Source of the DNA: Phytophthora quininea
Taxonomy: Eukaryota > Oomycota > Peronosporomycetes > Peronosporales > Peronosporaceae
DNA length: 64,000 nucleotides
Direction of reading: 5' to 3'
NCBI GenBank assembly: GCA_011947345.1
Contig: JAAVTG010000554.1
Span: forward strand, 992,001 to 1,056,000
Below, one piece after another: positions 43,093 through 53,833 of this stretch. Position 1 is the stretch's first letter, and every line of letters begins with the position of its first letter. Both the position numbers and the translations under genes were made by a program. Under the pieces are notes generated by a model. The model did not search any database and was not told where the DNA came from. It saw only the letters and a program-made list of their open reading frames with translations.

Positions 43093-46000
43093 ATGAAGAC
43101 CGAGTCGCTGGCGCTCCCGCTTTTCCCGCAGGCAAATTCACTTCCTAGCAGTTTCCAGCACTCGAGGCCCCGTGTGTACCGCAACAAAGTAAACCCTCTC
43201 CACTCTTTGTCGTCCCAAGCCCGGTGCGCGGTGATCACTGCTGGAGGGGATTCTTGCTCGTCTTCGGCGGAAGAAGACTTTGAACGGGGGCTCCAGAAAT
43301 ACGAAGGCATCATGACACGGATGTTAGCACCATTGCGCTGGAAAAAGGGCTGCAAGAAAAGTTTCGGTGGTTTCTCTAGTGCAAGACGAAGACGAGCCCA
43401 TCTTGCTGTTGGATTATCAGCCAGGAACTCGCCGACCCAGGGCACGCCGACCAAGGAAACCAATTGACGAGGACACCCTTGAGAGTTCAAAGTGCACGTT
43501 TGATATCCCTTTCCTACCATGGGGCAAGCTGTCGGAGAGGGATCGAAGAATGGAGCTCATGGCCGCGAGCAAGTCGAGGTGTGTTCAGCAAGATGCCGAG
43601 AGAGACGGCATTTTTGTGCCGCCTGTACAAGACTTTGAGAGCGTAGAGCTCCCGGTGCAGATGGGGTGCGTTCATTCACGAGATGGTTTGCAGCAAGTCA
43701 CCGTCACCGCCAGCGGGTCCGCGAGCGCTTTCTCATGGAAGAGCTCGTGTTTGCAGCGACAGATCCGATCATTCACCAGAAGCTGGCAGAAGGAGGCCTT
43801 TCGCCACCACCTACACACCAAATTGGAGTAGATGCCTCAAGTGCGTGGCAGGATTTCGTCTTTTGGTACTGTTTGGGCAGCACATCTCGCCAGCAGGCCA
43901 TCCCACCAGAAGTGCTCCTTAGAGATCGCGTGACAGCACGAACAGAGTATCTCGAGGAACGCCTTCGCATGGTCGCTGAATCAGAGCGTGAGGTGCGAGC
44001 AGAAGAAGAAAAAGCTGGTCCGTGTGAGGAAGAATGCGAACCACCACAGCAGGTTTTCATATTTGAGCACTTCGTCAAGCGTTTGTTGACTGATAAGGAC
44101 AGTCCGACGTCGTGGGAAAATACGAGTTTGGAAAATCGTCAGAAAGAAGTCTTGTTGGCACTGATGGATCCCGTTGTTCAGGTTGCAGCGATGAAGAACA
44201 ATATTGAGCTGCCCGATGTGTCTGGATCATACTTGGAAGATTTTGACATTTTCGCGTTGGCGGGTAAATTCATGCCGTGGTGGAAGGCCACTCGAAACAT
44301 TCACCGGCGAGATTTTCTCAGGCGGGAGGCGCAAGAAGCCTCAGCTAATGAGGCCATTCTGGGGCTTTTGAAGGAAGAGCAGCAGAGTATTAACAACGGT
44401 GGCAATATTGACGGGGGTGGGGTGATGAAGCATTTCTTCGACTCGTACTTCAGATCGGATTCCGTGCGGCACACGTTCCTCAAGAAGAAACTGTTCTACC
44501 TGAAGCGCAAGAGCCGTATAGCTAGTGTCGCGCGATATGGGAAGCTACCGGTGCCTTTGGTTCTGGAAACCTTGCCACTTCCACTGGCACCCCTTTGAGT
44601 TCGTGGAGCGACGTATTGTCCAAGAGGAGAAATCCCCGGAGCTGACGGAGGTTGTTCAGGGCGATGAAATCCCAGAGAATCGAGAGGAGGTTGTTATCGA
44701 AAAACCTACTGCTACTTTTCTCGACAATCAACGAGATGAAGAAGAGAAAGAACTACGGAAGCTGGAAGGAGAGCAAGCGAACATTACGCTCGAGCTTATC
44801 TATATGGCACAGGAAGACGCATTATCGCGCGAGTACAACAACACTTTCGAAGAAAGTGAAGACGAAGTGGAGGAGCAAGTGTTGGAACTGCCAAAGCGAA
44901 CCGACTTTTCACGCTCGTACTTCTTCGGTAATCTTCCTGCACATTATCGAAAGACGGTTGGCTGGCGGGCAGGTAGCGGCGTTGACAACGGCGACGAAGA
45001 GTACGATGAAGAAGAGCAGCTCGAGCGGGAACGAGAACGACAACGTTTGCTAGATAAGCAAGAAGCCGAGCGGCTTTTAGAACTCGAACGACAGGCCGAA
45101 CGGGCTCGTATTGAGAAAGAGAGAGAAGAGAGGCTTTTCAATTCCGCCGGGTGCGGCAAGCTGAGCTGAAGAAAGTTCTCGCGCACCAAACTGAGCTGGA
45201 GGCACAACGCAAATTAGACGTTGAGATCGCACGCGTGGACATTGAGCGAGGTGCAATGGAGAAAGAGGATGAGTCTTCGCGCTGGTATCGGGATCAATTG
45301 CTGCGAGATCGTCACGGAATGCAACTAGAAGACGAGCTAGCTGGAGCCACCAGAAAGGAAGAACGAGACGTAAAAATCGCGAGAATGCGTGCACTACTCC
45401 ACGAGCAGACCTGCATGCTTGCTGAGGATCGGTGGTCTGACACAGTCGGCAAAGATCTTCAAGAGGTCGAGCGCCAGCGTGCTGCCCGGAGCTCGTACTT
45501 GTCCGAGCTTTATACCCCATTCCAACCGTTTTTCGAGGATTCACTAGTTGCGTCGGAGGCTTTCCTACCTCGAATTCAGTGGCGTTTGCAGCAAGACGAC
45601 GAACGCCGTTAAAAGTTTCTAGGGGATATGCAATCCCGTTAGACCAAGCGCTTGTGCTGGACGATCTTGATCAAGACCCCTACCTCGCTCGAGATTCGCG
45701 AAAATTTAAACTTCTTATGGGAATTTCCCTGAGAACACCAAGCAGTCAGAAACGACCTCGGATCCCGACGGCGGACGCAATCATTACAATGCAGCAGCGA
45801 CACCGGTATCGAGATGAATGCGACGAAGAACTTCAGGATCGATCGGTGGCTATCATTGAGAGTAAAACTGCTTTGCAACCGCAATTGGCGACACTAGACA
45901 AGATGAAGATCGACCGTGACCCCCTTCGTCTTCCGGTTATCACTCCAAGCACCCGGTCGGTTAGCAGTCTTACTGACCTAAAAGAGGCTTGTCGAAAGCA

Positions 46001-46130
46001 ATATTCACCAGCACATACCAAACACAAGACCGGCAACAATCAACACCAAAACCAGTCGTTGCCATTTTTCCGCGGAAACATGCTCGTTCAGGGGCATGGT
46101 CAAGCACGATCGAATAGTTACGCTTGCTGA
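43093..46130 (+). CDS. Long coiled-coil protein of unknown function
   Basis: I recognise no named family. The start at ATG 43093 (MKTESLALPLFPQ) is the first ATG; codons before it are not ATG. The middle (DPIIHQKLAEGG, WQDFVFWYCLGS, ENRQKEVLLALMDPVVQVAA, SYFRSDSVRHTFLKKKLFYL) reads as a globular helical protein. From about 44700 on it is a long charged coiled coil (Glu/Arg/Leu repeats such as RERQRLLDKQEAERLLELER), followed by a basic Ser-rich tail. Reading frames change near 43400, 43664, 44570, 45135 and 45608. The second, fourth and fifth fit one missing base in a G or T run. Without breaks it would be about 1000 residues. No intron was convincingly found. Its stop lies 50 bp from the stop of the snurportin-like gene. 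Confidence 0.7.
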
Positions 46131-46180
46131 CCTCCACCCCACTGTCGGACAGAATAAATACTGTTCACACAGCTGTATGT

Positions 46181-47764
46181 TTATCCCTCCATTTCAACTC
46201 CAGGCATCGATGGTTGGGCTGCCTGCACTAACAAGCGTTAACATTAAAGCTATGGGCAAACGAGGCAAGGCATTCGTACCTCTAGAATTTGTTCAATCGG
46301 AACTCCACCAGACCGCGCTTTGAATTGGAACAAAATCTTTGTCCAGCTATCAGGGAGGGCTCGCTGAGGCGAACAGCGCTTGACAAACGTAAGTCCTGTC
46401 AATTGGGGGATCTGGTCGCCATCCACTTCAGTTTGCTCAAAGGAAAAGCTTGCCAAGTCTCCGTCGGTCAACTACAACAACAACAACAATACCAGCGTGT
46501 ACCAAGGTAAGGCGAGGTACATGCCAATTCGGTTGAAAACGGATCAAACCTCATTCTGCAGCAAAACTCCTGGCTCGCTGTGAAAAGGACGATCCCTTCC
46601 AGCGTCGTGAAATCAGTACCAGTGTCCAATCGAAGCACAATGGACGGCTTCGTTGAGTACACCAAGAAGCGACTCGTGTTGGCATCTTTCCAGACTAATG
46701 CGAGCGGAGAGAGCCCCAACTCGTAGTGACCTGCCTTCATGTAGAATAGAAGTCCATCCCTGCAGTAGCACGCGTAAAGACAAACGTGACGGTAAATTCC
46801 TAACTGTCAAGCAAAGCGCGCACGTACTTGAGAAATGGGAACGTCGTCGAGTACGCTGCCATCACACCTTCTGGATTGCTTTCGTAGCACGGAATAGGCT
46901 GGGTACACACACACATCCTGAGCTCTCCACATTGCACTTGTTTTCCTTTGCAAAAGCGTACCAGAAACCGGAACGGGTTAGCTGGAGTGACCACCGCCGT
47001 TTCTCCTTCCGATAGCTTGTCCCGCATCCAGTAGAGCCGAAACTCCGTCGTGCAGTTGTACAGCAAGTATCCCTTTCATCAACGCACGCCACAGCAAAGC
47101 TTAATCACTTCGAAACAAATCTACAATCAATCCATTTGCACCTTCCAGCACATGACGTCCAGCACGTAGAATGTGTCGTCCTGCTCTTGGAAAATGCAGT
47201 CCAAAATGCAGTACGAGTCGCTCGAGCGATTGGTCTTGTGCGAGCCGCAGGGCAGCGCTGACGGGAACTTCTTAAGGATGTTGCCGGACGGGATGCGAGC
47301 AATAGTGAGGCCTCTGCGGACAGCAGCACGATCAGATCCAGGCCCGCACTACGCGTTTTCGTGCAGGCTATATCGTTACCCGTTGGCCACCACGAGGCAG
47401 CGCTTGCCCTCGGGCCGAGGCAGCACGTACCAACCCTCGCCCAGGGCACTGCCGCTTCCGTTGAGGTCTGTGGGGATGTCAATGAGCCACTCGGGCACCA
47501 TTAGCTGCTTGGAAAATGCTCGCGCCGCTGCTTCACGCGCTCCTCGCGGGTCTTGCGCTTGGAGTTTGTTGAGCCCGCTGAAGTGACGTCCATGGGTTCG
47601 GCGGCGTCTCGTGTGGACGGCGACGGCGGCTCCTGTTGCTGCGCTAGCTGCCGCGCATGCGCTGTCAGGTCTCTGCGGGCCTGTCGCTGCTGTGCCAGCG
47701 TGGCGTGGCGACGTGCCGCCGCGTCCTTGGTCCATGGCCGCCGCTTGATCGCCGTGCGCTGCAT
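46181..47764 (-). CDS. SNUPN: Snurportin-1-like snRNP import adaptor
   Basis: Snurportin carries m3G-capped U snRNPs to importin beta. Start at ATG 47764 (MQRTAIKRRPW). An Arg-rich N-terminus (RQARRDLTAHARQLA, RKTREERVKQRREHF) fits an importin-beta-binding domain. The cap-binding domain follows: QLMVPEWLIDIP, KRCLVVANGG, NILKKFPSALPCGS, YCILDCIFQEQDDTFYVLDV, MCWKGYLLYNCTTEFRLYWM, DGLLFYMKAGHYELG. Exons 47764-47380, 47313-47142, 47072-46828, 46759 to about 46500, about 46470-46280 and 46222-46181. Introns 1-3 (66, 69, 68 nt) keep phase exactly. One T is missing near 47513, and the junction near 46500 (a TTG-repeat intron) does not fully resolve. The cap-contact Trp residues could not be checked without an alignment. 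Confidence 0.8.
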
Positions 47765-47845
47765 TAGCAACGAATTGTAGCCATTTCATGGTCGGTTATT
47801 TTCTCATATAACCTAAATCTCAAATATTTAACCACTCGAAAAAGC
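47765..47845. promoter_or_regulatory. Bidirectional promoter between the snurportin-like and CLP1 genes
   Basis: Only 81 bp separate the two start codons, read in opposite directions. The stretch is AT-rich (GGTTATTTTCTCATATAACC is a near-palindrome at its centre). It must hold both 5' leaders and the shared promoter, or transcripts overlap. Confidence 0.6.
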
Positions 47846-49299
47846 ATGAGCACTGACGCGACCGAAGTGGTGCTGGCTCGCGAGGGCGAGTACCGCGTCG
47901 AGGTGCCGCCCCAGATAGAGGTGGGCATCCGACTCAAGAGCGGCTCGGCCGAGCTCTTTGGCGTGGAGCTGGCTATCGACCGCGAGTACGTCTTTCGCGA
48001 CCGCAAGCTGGCCGTCTTCACCTGGTACGGCTGCACGTTGGAGGTGCGGGGCGCCCCGGAGGAGGCCTACACGTCGGAGGAGACGCCCATGGACAGCTAC
48101 CTCAACGTGCACGCGCAGCTGCAACGCCGCCGGGAGCAGGCCAAGGCCAGACACGGCGCCGGGCCGCGCGTGCTGGTGTGCGGCCCCGTGGACAGCGGCA
48201 AGTCGACGCTGGCTCAGATTTTGGCCAACTACGCGCTGCGTCTGGGCGAGAAGCCGACGCTGGTGGAGCTGGACGCGGGCCACGGCTGTCTCAGCGTGCC
48301 TGGCTCGCTGTCCGCGTCGCCCCTAGACATGAACTCGCTCAGCGTGGAGGAAGAGTTCATCCTGACCAACCCCTTGGCGTTCTTCTACGGCCACACGGCT
48401 CCGTCCGAGAACGTGGAGCTCTTTCGGTACTTGCAGCAGCAGCTGGCCAAAGCAGTCAAGAGGCGTCTGGCAAACGACGAAGAAGTGAACGCCTCTGGCT
48501 GCGTCATCAACACTTGCGGCTGGGTGGACGGCGTCGGCTTTGATCTGCTGGTGGATGCGGTGAAAGAATTCGAGGCGGACGTCGTGCTAGTCATGGGGCA
48601 GGATAGGCTCTACAGTCGGTTGCAGAGTGCGTTGGCCGGCGTGAATGCGGCAGGTGTGGACAGATCTATTGTCAAGCTCGCGCGTTCGGGTGGAGTGGTG
48701 CCGCTCAGCTCAAAATTGCGCTCCGCAGCGCGAAGTAGCTGCATTCGAGAATACTTCTACGGCCCCCACTCGCTGGCTGTGCCGATCCCAACGCTGTCAC
48801 CGTGCATTAACGAGTTCTCGTTTGATGATGTGTCATTCTACGCGGTGAAAGGTTCGTGAGTTTAGGCCGTTGTGGGTCATCATGCAGCAACATTTAAACT
48901 AATTCTTGTGATGGTCATTTGAACAGACATGAAGGTGTCTGATGTGATGCTGCCAGTAGGGCAGGTGGAGACACAAACGGATCGACTTCGTGTGGTGCCT
49001 ATCGAAAAGACTGCCGATCTAGGTCACTCGTTGGCGGCTGTTGCACATTCACGAAGCAACCAAGACGCTTCATCTTCGTCAACTGACCTCTCGTGGCTCC
49101 TTGGAGCTCCTGCAGCAGGCTTCGTCTTTATGTACGCTTTCCGAGTTGAAATGTTTTATTTCCTGTCGACTCATATGTTGCTTCTGAACTCTAGCAAGGA
49201 GGTGCGCATGTCAGAAAAAAGCTCGTGCTTCTCGTGCCTTCTCCGGGTCCGTTGCCCTCGCGAAACATCCTGCTCGGCTCTATCAAGTGGATGGAATAA
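47846..49299 (+). CDS. CLP1: CLP1 polynucleotide kinase-like 3'-end processing factor
   Basis: CLP1 is part of the pre-mRNA cleavage factor, and in animals it is also an RNA 5'-kinase tied to tRNA splicing. Exons 47846-48851, 48927-49131 and 49195-49299 (introns 75 and 63 nt). Signature parts: N-terminal beta domain (FGVELAIDREYVF, WYGCTLEVRG), Walker A GPVDSGKST (about residue 113), LVELDAGHGCLSVPG, FFYGHTAPSENVELF, INTCGWVDGVG, and DVVLVMGQDRLYSRL. The last exon ends as NILLGSIKWME if one A is added to the A6 run at 49215-49220. The total is then 438 codons plus stop, the usual family length. Walker A is intact, so ATP binding is likely; kinase activity cannot be inferred. Confidence 0.92.
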
Positions 49300-49392
49300 C
49301 AGTACCCGCGTGCAAAAGAGCAAAGCATTTCTATAAACATTCATCTCCGACGTCTGCTATAGGGAACTGGTTTCTGTAGGCTTGGCATGCCA

Positions 49393-51652
49393 TCAAGTGA
49401 AGGCAACACGACAACTTTTACGCCAGACTGGCGACTTACCACCCTTGATCCGGTCGGTTCTGGCGGTACCATTGCCCCCACCCACATCGAGAGCGCGATC
49501 GAACTCGCCGGCACTCGCCACGATTTTCACAATGTGCTTGTACATCTCAATATTCGTGTCCTCGTCAAGCTTTCCGGTCATTTCATCGTACATCGTGACA
49601 GCAGCGCGCCAGTCCGATTCACGCTCACAGGACATGACTGCCAGCACGAGCAACTCTTTCCTGACAGCCATGGACATTGTCGTAGGCAAGTCGCTGTAGA
49701 TAGCAAGCACCGTCTCGTGATCTTGCACCGCCAGCGCCGATTGCATCGTTAGCACGTAAATGGCGTCGGACGGGTAATGCAGGAATGGGTTCTGTCCCTT
49801 CAACGAGTTCTCGCGAGTCTCCAGGTACAAGTCGAACACAGCCATCACATCGGAGTGGCGGTTGTGTTTGCCCAGATACCTAATGAGCGCCACGAACGAA
49901 AAGGTAGACGCCATCCCATCCACCTCCACTATTTGGTGCAGATAAGCGAGTGCATCGTCATGTTTGTCAGCCGCGAGAAACACCTCCAGCATGTGATTGT
50001 GTGTGATCGACGACAGTGGTTGCCCTCGCTCCGTAAAGTCATGGATGATCCTCAGAGCCGTCACATCGTCCTTTAGACCTTCGCACGCACGAATTAGGAA
50101 GTTAAGCGACTTGGAGCTCTTGGCACGTCGTCGACAGGTCTTGTCATTTTGCCACAAATCCACGATGGCGGCATAATCCTTCCCAGCGCAGAACGCGCTC
50201 ATGAGGAACTCGAAATGCGTGCGATCTAACACAACGTTTTGGACATCCACCGACGACTCGCCACCGCCATCCTGTTCCCGATGCTGAGATCGAGTCCAAT
50301 AGTGTCTGGCCATTTCCGCATCACCAGTTAGCGCACAGCCCTCAAGTAAAATACTGAGCGTGTACTTGTCCCATTTCTCTCGAGCTTCGCTCATGAGCGA
50401 CAAAATAAAGGGGATCATATCCACCTTCCGCGAACGTACTGCAGCTTGCAACAGCGAATTAAACGTAATGACATCGGGCACAATTGTCGGGTTCCTTCGC
50501 ATTGCCTCGAACACTTCCAGCGCATCGTCCAGCTTGTGGGCGTTGCCAAAGGCCGAGATCATGCAGTTGAACGAGTAGATCGAAGGCGTCGCGTGCTGCT
50601 CGACTAGCTTGAAAATACGATGGAGCTGCGTCAAGTCGGATGTGCGTGCACAGGCGCTGAGAGCAGCGTTACAGACATTGTCCCCGGGGTAAACGCCGTC
50701 TTCCAGTAGCAGTTCAAACAGACGAGATGCGTATCTGTAGTGTCGGTTGCGCGAGCACGAGATGATCGCACATGTGAACACATTGGTCTTGTGCGCGTCG
50801 TCTGCATACGGGATGGAGCTCACAAGATCGACAATCTCCTCCCAGCGCTCCATCCTCGCATACGCCAGCACCGCTGCCCCGTACGTTCTCGCGTTCGGCT
50901 GCACCCTGGCGCTGATCATTTCGTTCAGAAGATTCAGCGCCACTGGGATATCGTACCGTCCTCCGCGGGCACAGGCGTGGATGGCGCTCGTGTACGTGAC
51001 GACATCCGGCGACATGTTGAAGTGCTTTGCGATCTCCAACACGCCCAGCGCCACTTGGGCGTTTCCCAAGCGCGCGCTTGCGGCCGCCACTCGGTTCAGT
51101 CTATCTCTGTTGGCGTCCTTGATCTGGTTCCGCAGCACGTCCAGCGCCATCTCGCTGCGGTTCATCTTGATGAGCGTACAGACAATCATAACGAGCTCCT
51201 GGTCGGACCAATTGTTGTTGAGGATCGGAAACTCGTCCATATACTGCAGCGGCAACAACAACACACAGAGAGAGATTGCACCGTTAGTTTTGCTCCCTCT
51301 TAGTGGTTTGCCCTCTCAACTGCAGGCGCCGCACCTTGCGCAGTACAGACGACACTTTGTTGGAGCTCCACTCCTCCGCCAGCAACGCGCTGAACGATGC
51401 GCGGTCCATGTCGGCCCACCACTTGTTCTTGCCGGCCTTCTTGCGCTGCGCTGTCTCCTCCCGTGGCCCGGCGTTCATGAGGTTGAACTCCTTGGTGCTG
51501 GTGCTGCGTCTGGGCGTCTCGTCCACCGGATCGCAGTGCATCACAGCGTGGAGCGAAGCGCTGCGCGCCAGCGTCGCTGCGCTGCGAGCGATTCGCTGCT
51601 GCCGAAGGACGCGGCCAACATGTCGAAGCGAGTGCCGCACCGTCGAATGCAT
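49393..51652 (-). CDS. Mitochondrial pentatricopeptide-repeat (PPR) protein
   Basis: Exon 1 is 51652-51335, exon 2 from 51243 on; the 91-nt intron (GTGCGG donor, GCTGCAG acceptor) keeps phase (SVLRK joins YMDEF). The start ATG 51652 gives MHSTVRHSLRHVGRVLRQQR, a good mitochondrial presequence. At least eight PPR units follow, for example DVVTYTSAIHACARGGRYD, NARTYGAAVLAYARMERWEE, SIYSFNCMISAFGNAHKLDD, DVITFNSLLQAAVRSRKVD. PPR proteins bind organelle RNA. The frame ends at 49393 as 722 aa, but a GTAAGT site near 49440 suggests the last residues may be spliced to a short end near 49340. There are no PLS/DYW domains, so a pure P-class protein. No frame break is seen. Confidence 0.88.
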
Positions 51653-52668
51653 CGCCACCGGTGCCGTCCTCAGCCGTTGGAATGTGCGGATGTCCCGCCC
51701 GCACTTGGCTGCGGCTTTGCGTTTCTTTGGTCTTGGTGTGGCGCGGTATTTTAGCGCCTCGATTGAAGTGTTTTAGGATAAAACAACATCATACTGTTCC
51801 AGAGCCTTCCATCCGGCCAGTATCACACGAATGAAATGGCTACATGAATTATCCCGCTCTAAGTGTAGAATTGTGCGTTAATTGCTACGAGACTTTCCAT
51901 TGGTTTAGAACTGCAGCCTCCCAATACTGGACCCTAGCTGCAGGAAAGCCAAGAAGACGACGACGACGAAGAGAGACGACGTATGCGAGCAGATGACTGT
52001 GAACCAGCGTAATGAACGCGAGAACACATTTCCTACGAAGCAGTGATCTCGAGCAACATTTGTAGACCAACTTCTTCAAGGACTCGGCTCCCTTGCATGG
52101 TATTTGAGCTGTGCTAACAGGCACTGATAAAGGGCTATTCTTGCAGGACGCCATCACTGACTCAAGGTGATGGATGGGAGTGCGAGTGTGACACAAGAAC
52201 CACCAACACGCTGCATTCATGTCAATGCGAGTGCTGGCAGATTGCGCAAAGCCCCTCGTCGGACAGGAGGACCGGGGTCACCACGACGTTGCTAACCACA
52301 GCGTTGCTCCGTCGACGAGCCGTGCGTCTCGCCTCCGCAAAGGCCAGTAAGTTGTGCTGCAGCATTGGCATTTCGCTGGTCAGCTTGAAGGTGTCGGCAA
52401 CTACCAGCTGATTGGCCGATTCTGCGCGTCATTTCCGGTGCTAAAAATACGCGTCGCGTTATTCCAGTACTTGACCAAGTCCGACGACTCTCCATCTACT
52501 GAATTACCGACGTTAAACCTGAATGCGCGGACCCCCGACCGACCGGCCGCGACCGCCCAAGATCGAGGCACTCGCATTCACAGCAACGTCAGTCTCACAT
52601 TCGCTGCCTCACTCTTCAATCTGCCCGCCGTCGCACACGCCTCAGCCCGTCCTCCTCCTTCACCAACA
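51653..52668. other. Divergent intergenic region between PPR and uricase genes
   Basis: About 1 kb. The uricase frame stays open upstream to 52354 but is low-complexity and has no support as coding. CTCACATTCGCTGCCTCACT near 52593 may hold the uricase initiator. Confidence 0.4.
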
Positions 52669-53657
52669 ATGGTCGTCAAGCTCCTGCAGCACGAGCACGG
52701 CAAGGGCCGCGTGCGCATGCTCAAGGTGACGCGCACGCCCGCCAAGCACTCGGTGATGCAGCTGGAGGCGCAGGTGCTGCTGGAGGGCGCGCCCGCCGCC
52801 TCGGCCTACTACGACGGCGACAACGGCTCAGTGCTGCCCACCGACTCGGTCAAGAACACGGTGTGGGTGCTGGCCAAGAAGCACGAGTTCGCGTCGCTCG
52901 AGGACTTTGGCGTGATCCTGGCCAAGCACTTCGTCACGCGCCACCCGGACATCATCAGCGTGGCCAAGGTCAAGCTCTTCGAGACGCCCTGGGAGCGCCT
53001 CGAGACGCCCGACAGCAGCGGCAGGATGCGCCCGCACCACCACGCCTTCGTGAACGCCAGCCCCGGCTTCTCCACCGCCTAGTACGTGCTTGATAGCGCT
53101 GTCCCTGGATGCTGTTCCCTTTCCAACTAACCCTTTTACACTTTTGCAGCGTTGTGGCCCGAAAAACGGCAGGGTCACCAGCGGTGACGGTGCAAGGCGG
53201 CGTGGACGGCCTCAAGGTGCTCAAGACCACGCAGAGCGCCTTCGTCGAGTTCTTCAAGGACGAGTACACGACGCTGCCCGAGGTGCCCGACCGCCTCGTG
53301 AGTACGTGCGTCACGTCCACGTGGAACTACATGCCAGAGGCCATCGGCGGAGACTTCGTCGCCAGAGCTGCCGAGGTCAAGCGCGTGCTCATCGAGACCT
53401 TTGCCGGTCCTTCGGATGTGGGCACACCCAGCCCTGCCGTCCAGTACACGCTGTACAAGATGGGCGAGGCCGTGCTGGACAAGTGCCCGTATGTCAAGGA
53501 CATCAAGATCACGATGCCCAACATCCACAACAACCCCATCGACCTCTCGCGCTTTGGCTGCAAGAACATCCACCCGCACGGCGAGGTGTTCCTCCCCACG
53601 GACGAGCCGCACGGCATTATCTCGGCGACGATGGTGCGTTCGTCCTCCAGGCTGTAG
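52669..53657 (+). CDS. Urate oxidase (uricase), peroxisomal
   Basis: Oxidises urate to 5-hydroxyisourate in purine breakdown. Exons 52669-53081 and 53150-53657, 68-nt intron (GTACGT...TTTGCAG, with CTAAC branch site), total 306 aa, the normal length. ATG 52669 (MVVKLLQHEHGKGRVRM) starts the tunnelling fold. Conserved uricase blocks: VKNTVWVLAKKHE, RHPDIISVAKVKLFETPWER, HHHAFV, TTQSAFVEFFKDEYTTLPEV, and NIHNNPIDLSRFG. The last residues are SRL, a peroxisomal PTS1 signal. Intact throughout with strong GC3 bias. Confidence 0.95.
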
Positions 53658-53833
53658 GCAGAGCTCGGAGGCAGCTAGCGTCTGCGTAAAGTGACGTCCT
53701 AACGGTAATAAGACCATTGTTTTGGAAGAAATGAGCCTCGTGTTGTTGGTCTGTGATGGCTAGCCAGACTGCAGGACAAGCAGAACTGCTCTCATCACCA
53801 CGATCCGAAAGGTGTTTATTATCCGAGCACCGC

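Noticed and set aside
47846..49299. Separate small gene at 48929-49336 after CLP1
   Set aside because: It is CLP1 exon 2 read through introns; the spliced frame ends in the conserved CLP1 tail.
52354..52668. N-terminal extension of uricase
   Set aside because: The frame is open but unlike any uricase. The ATG at 52669 begins the conserved fold and gives the normal length of 306 residues.
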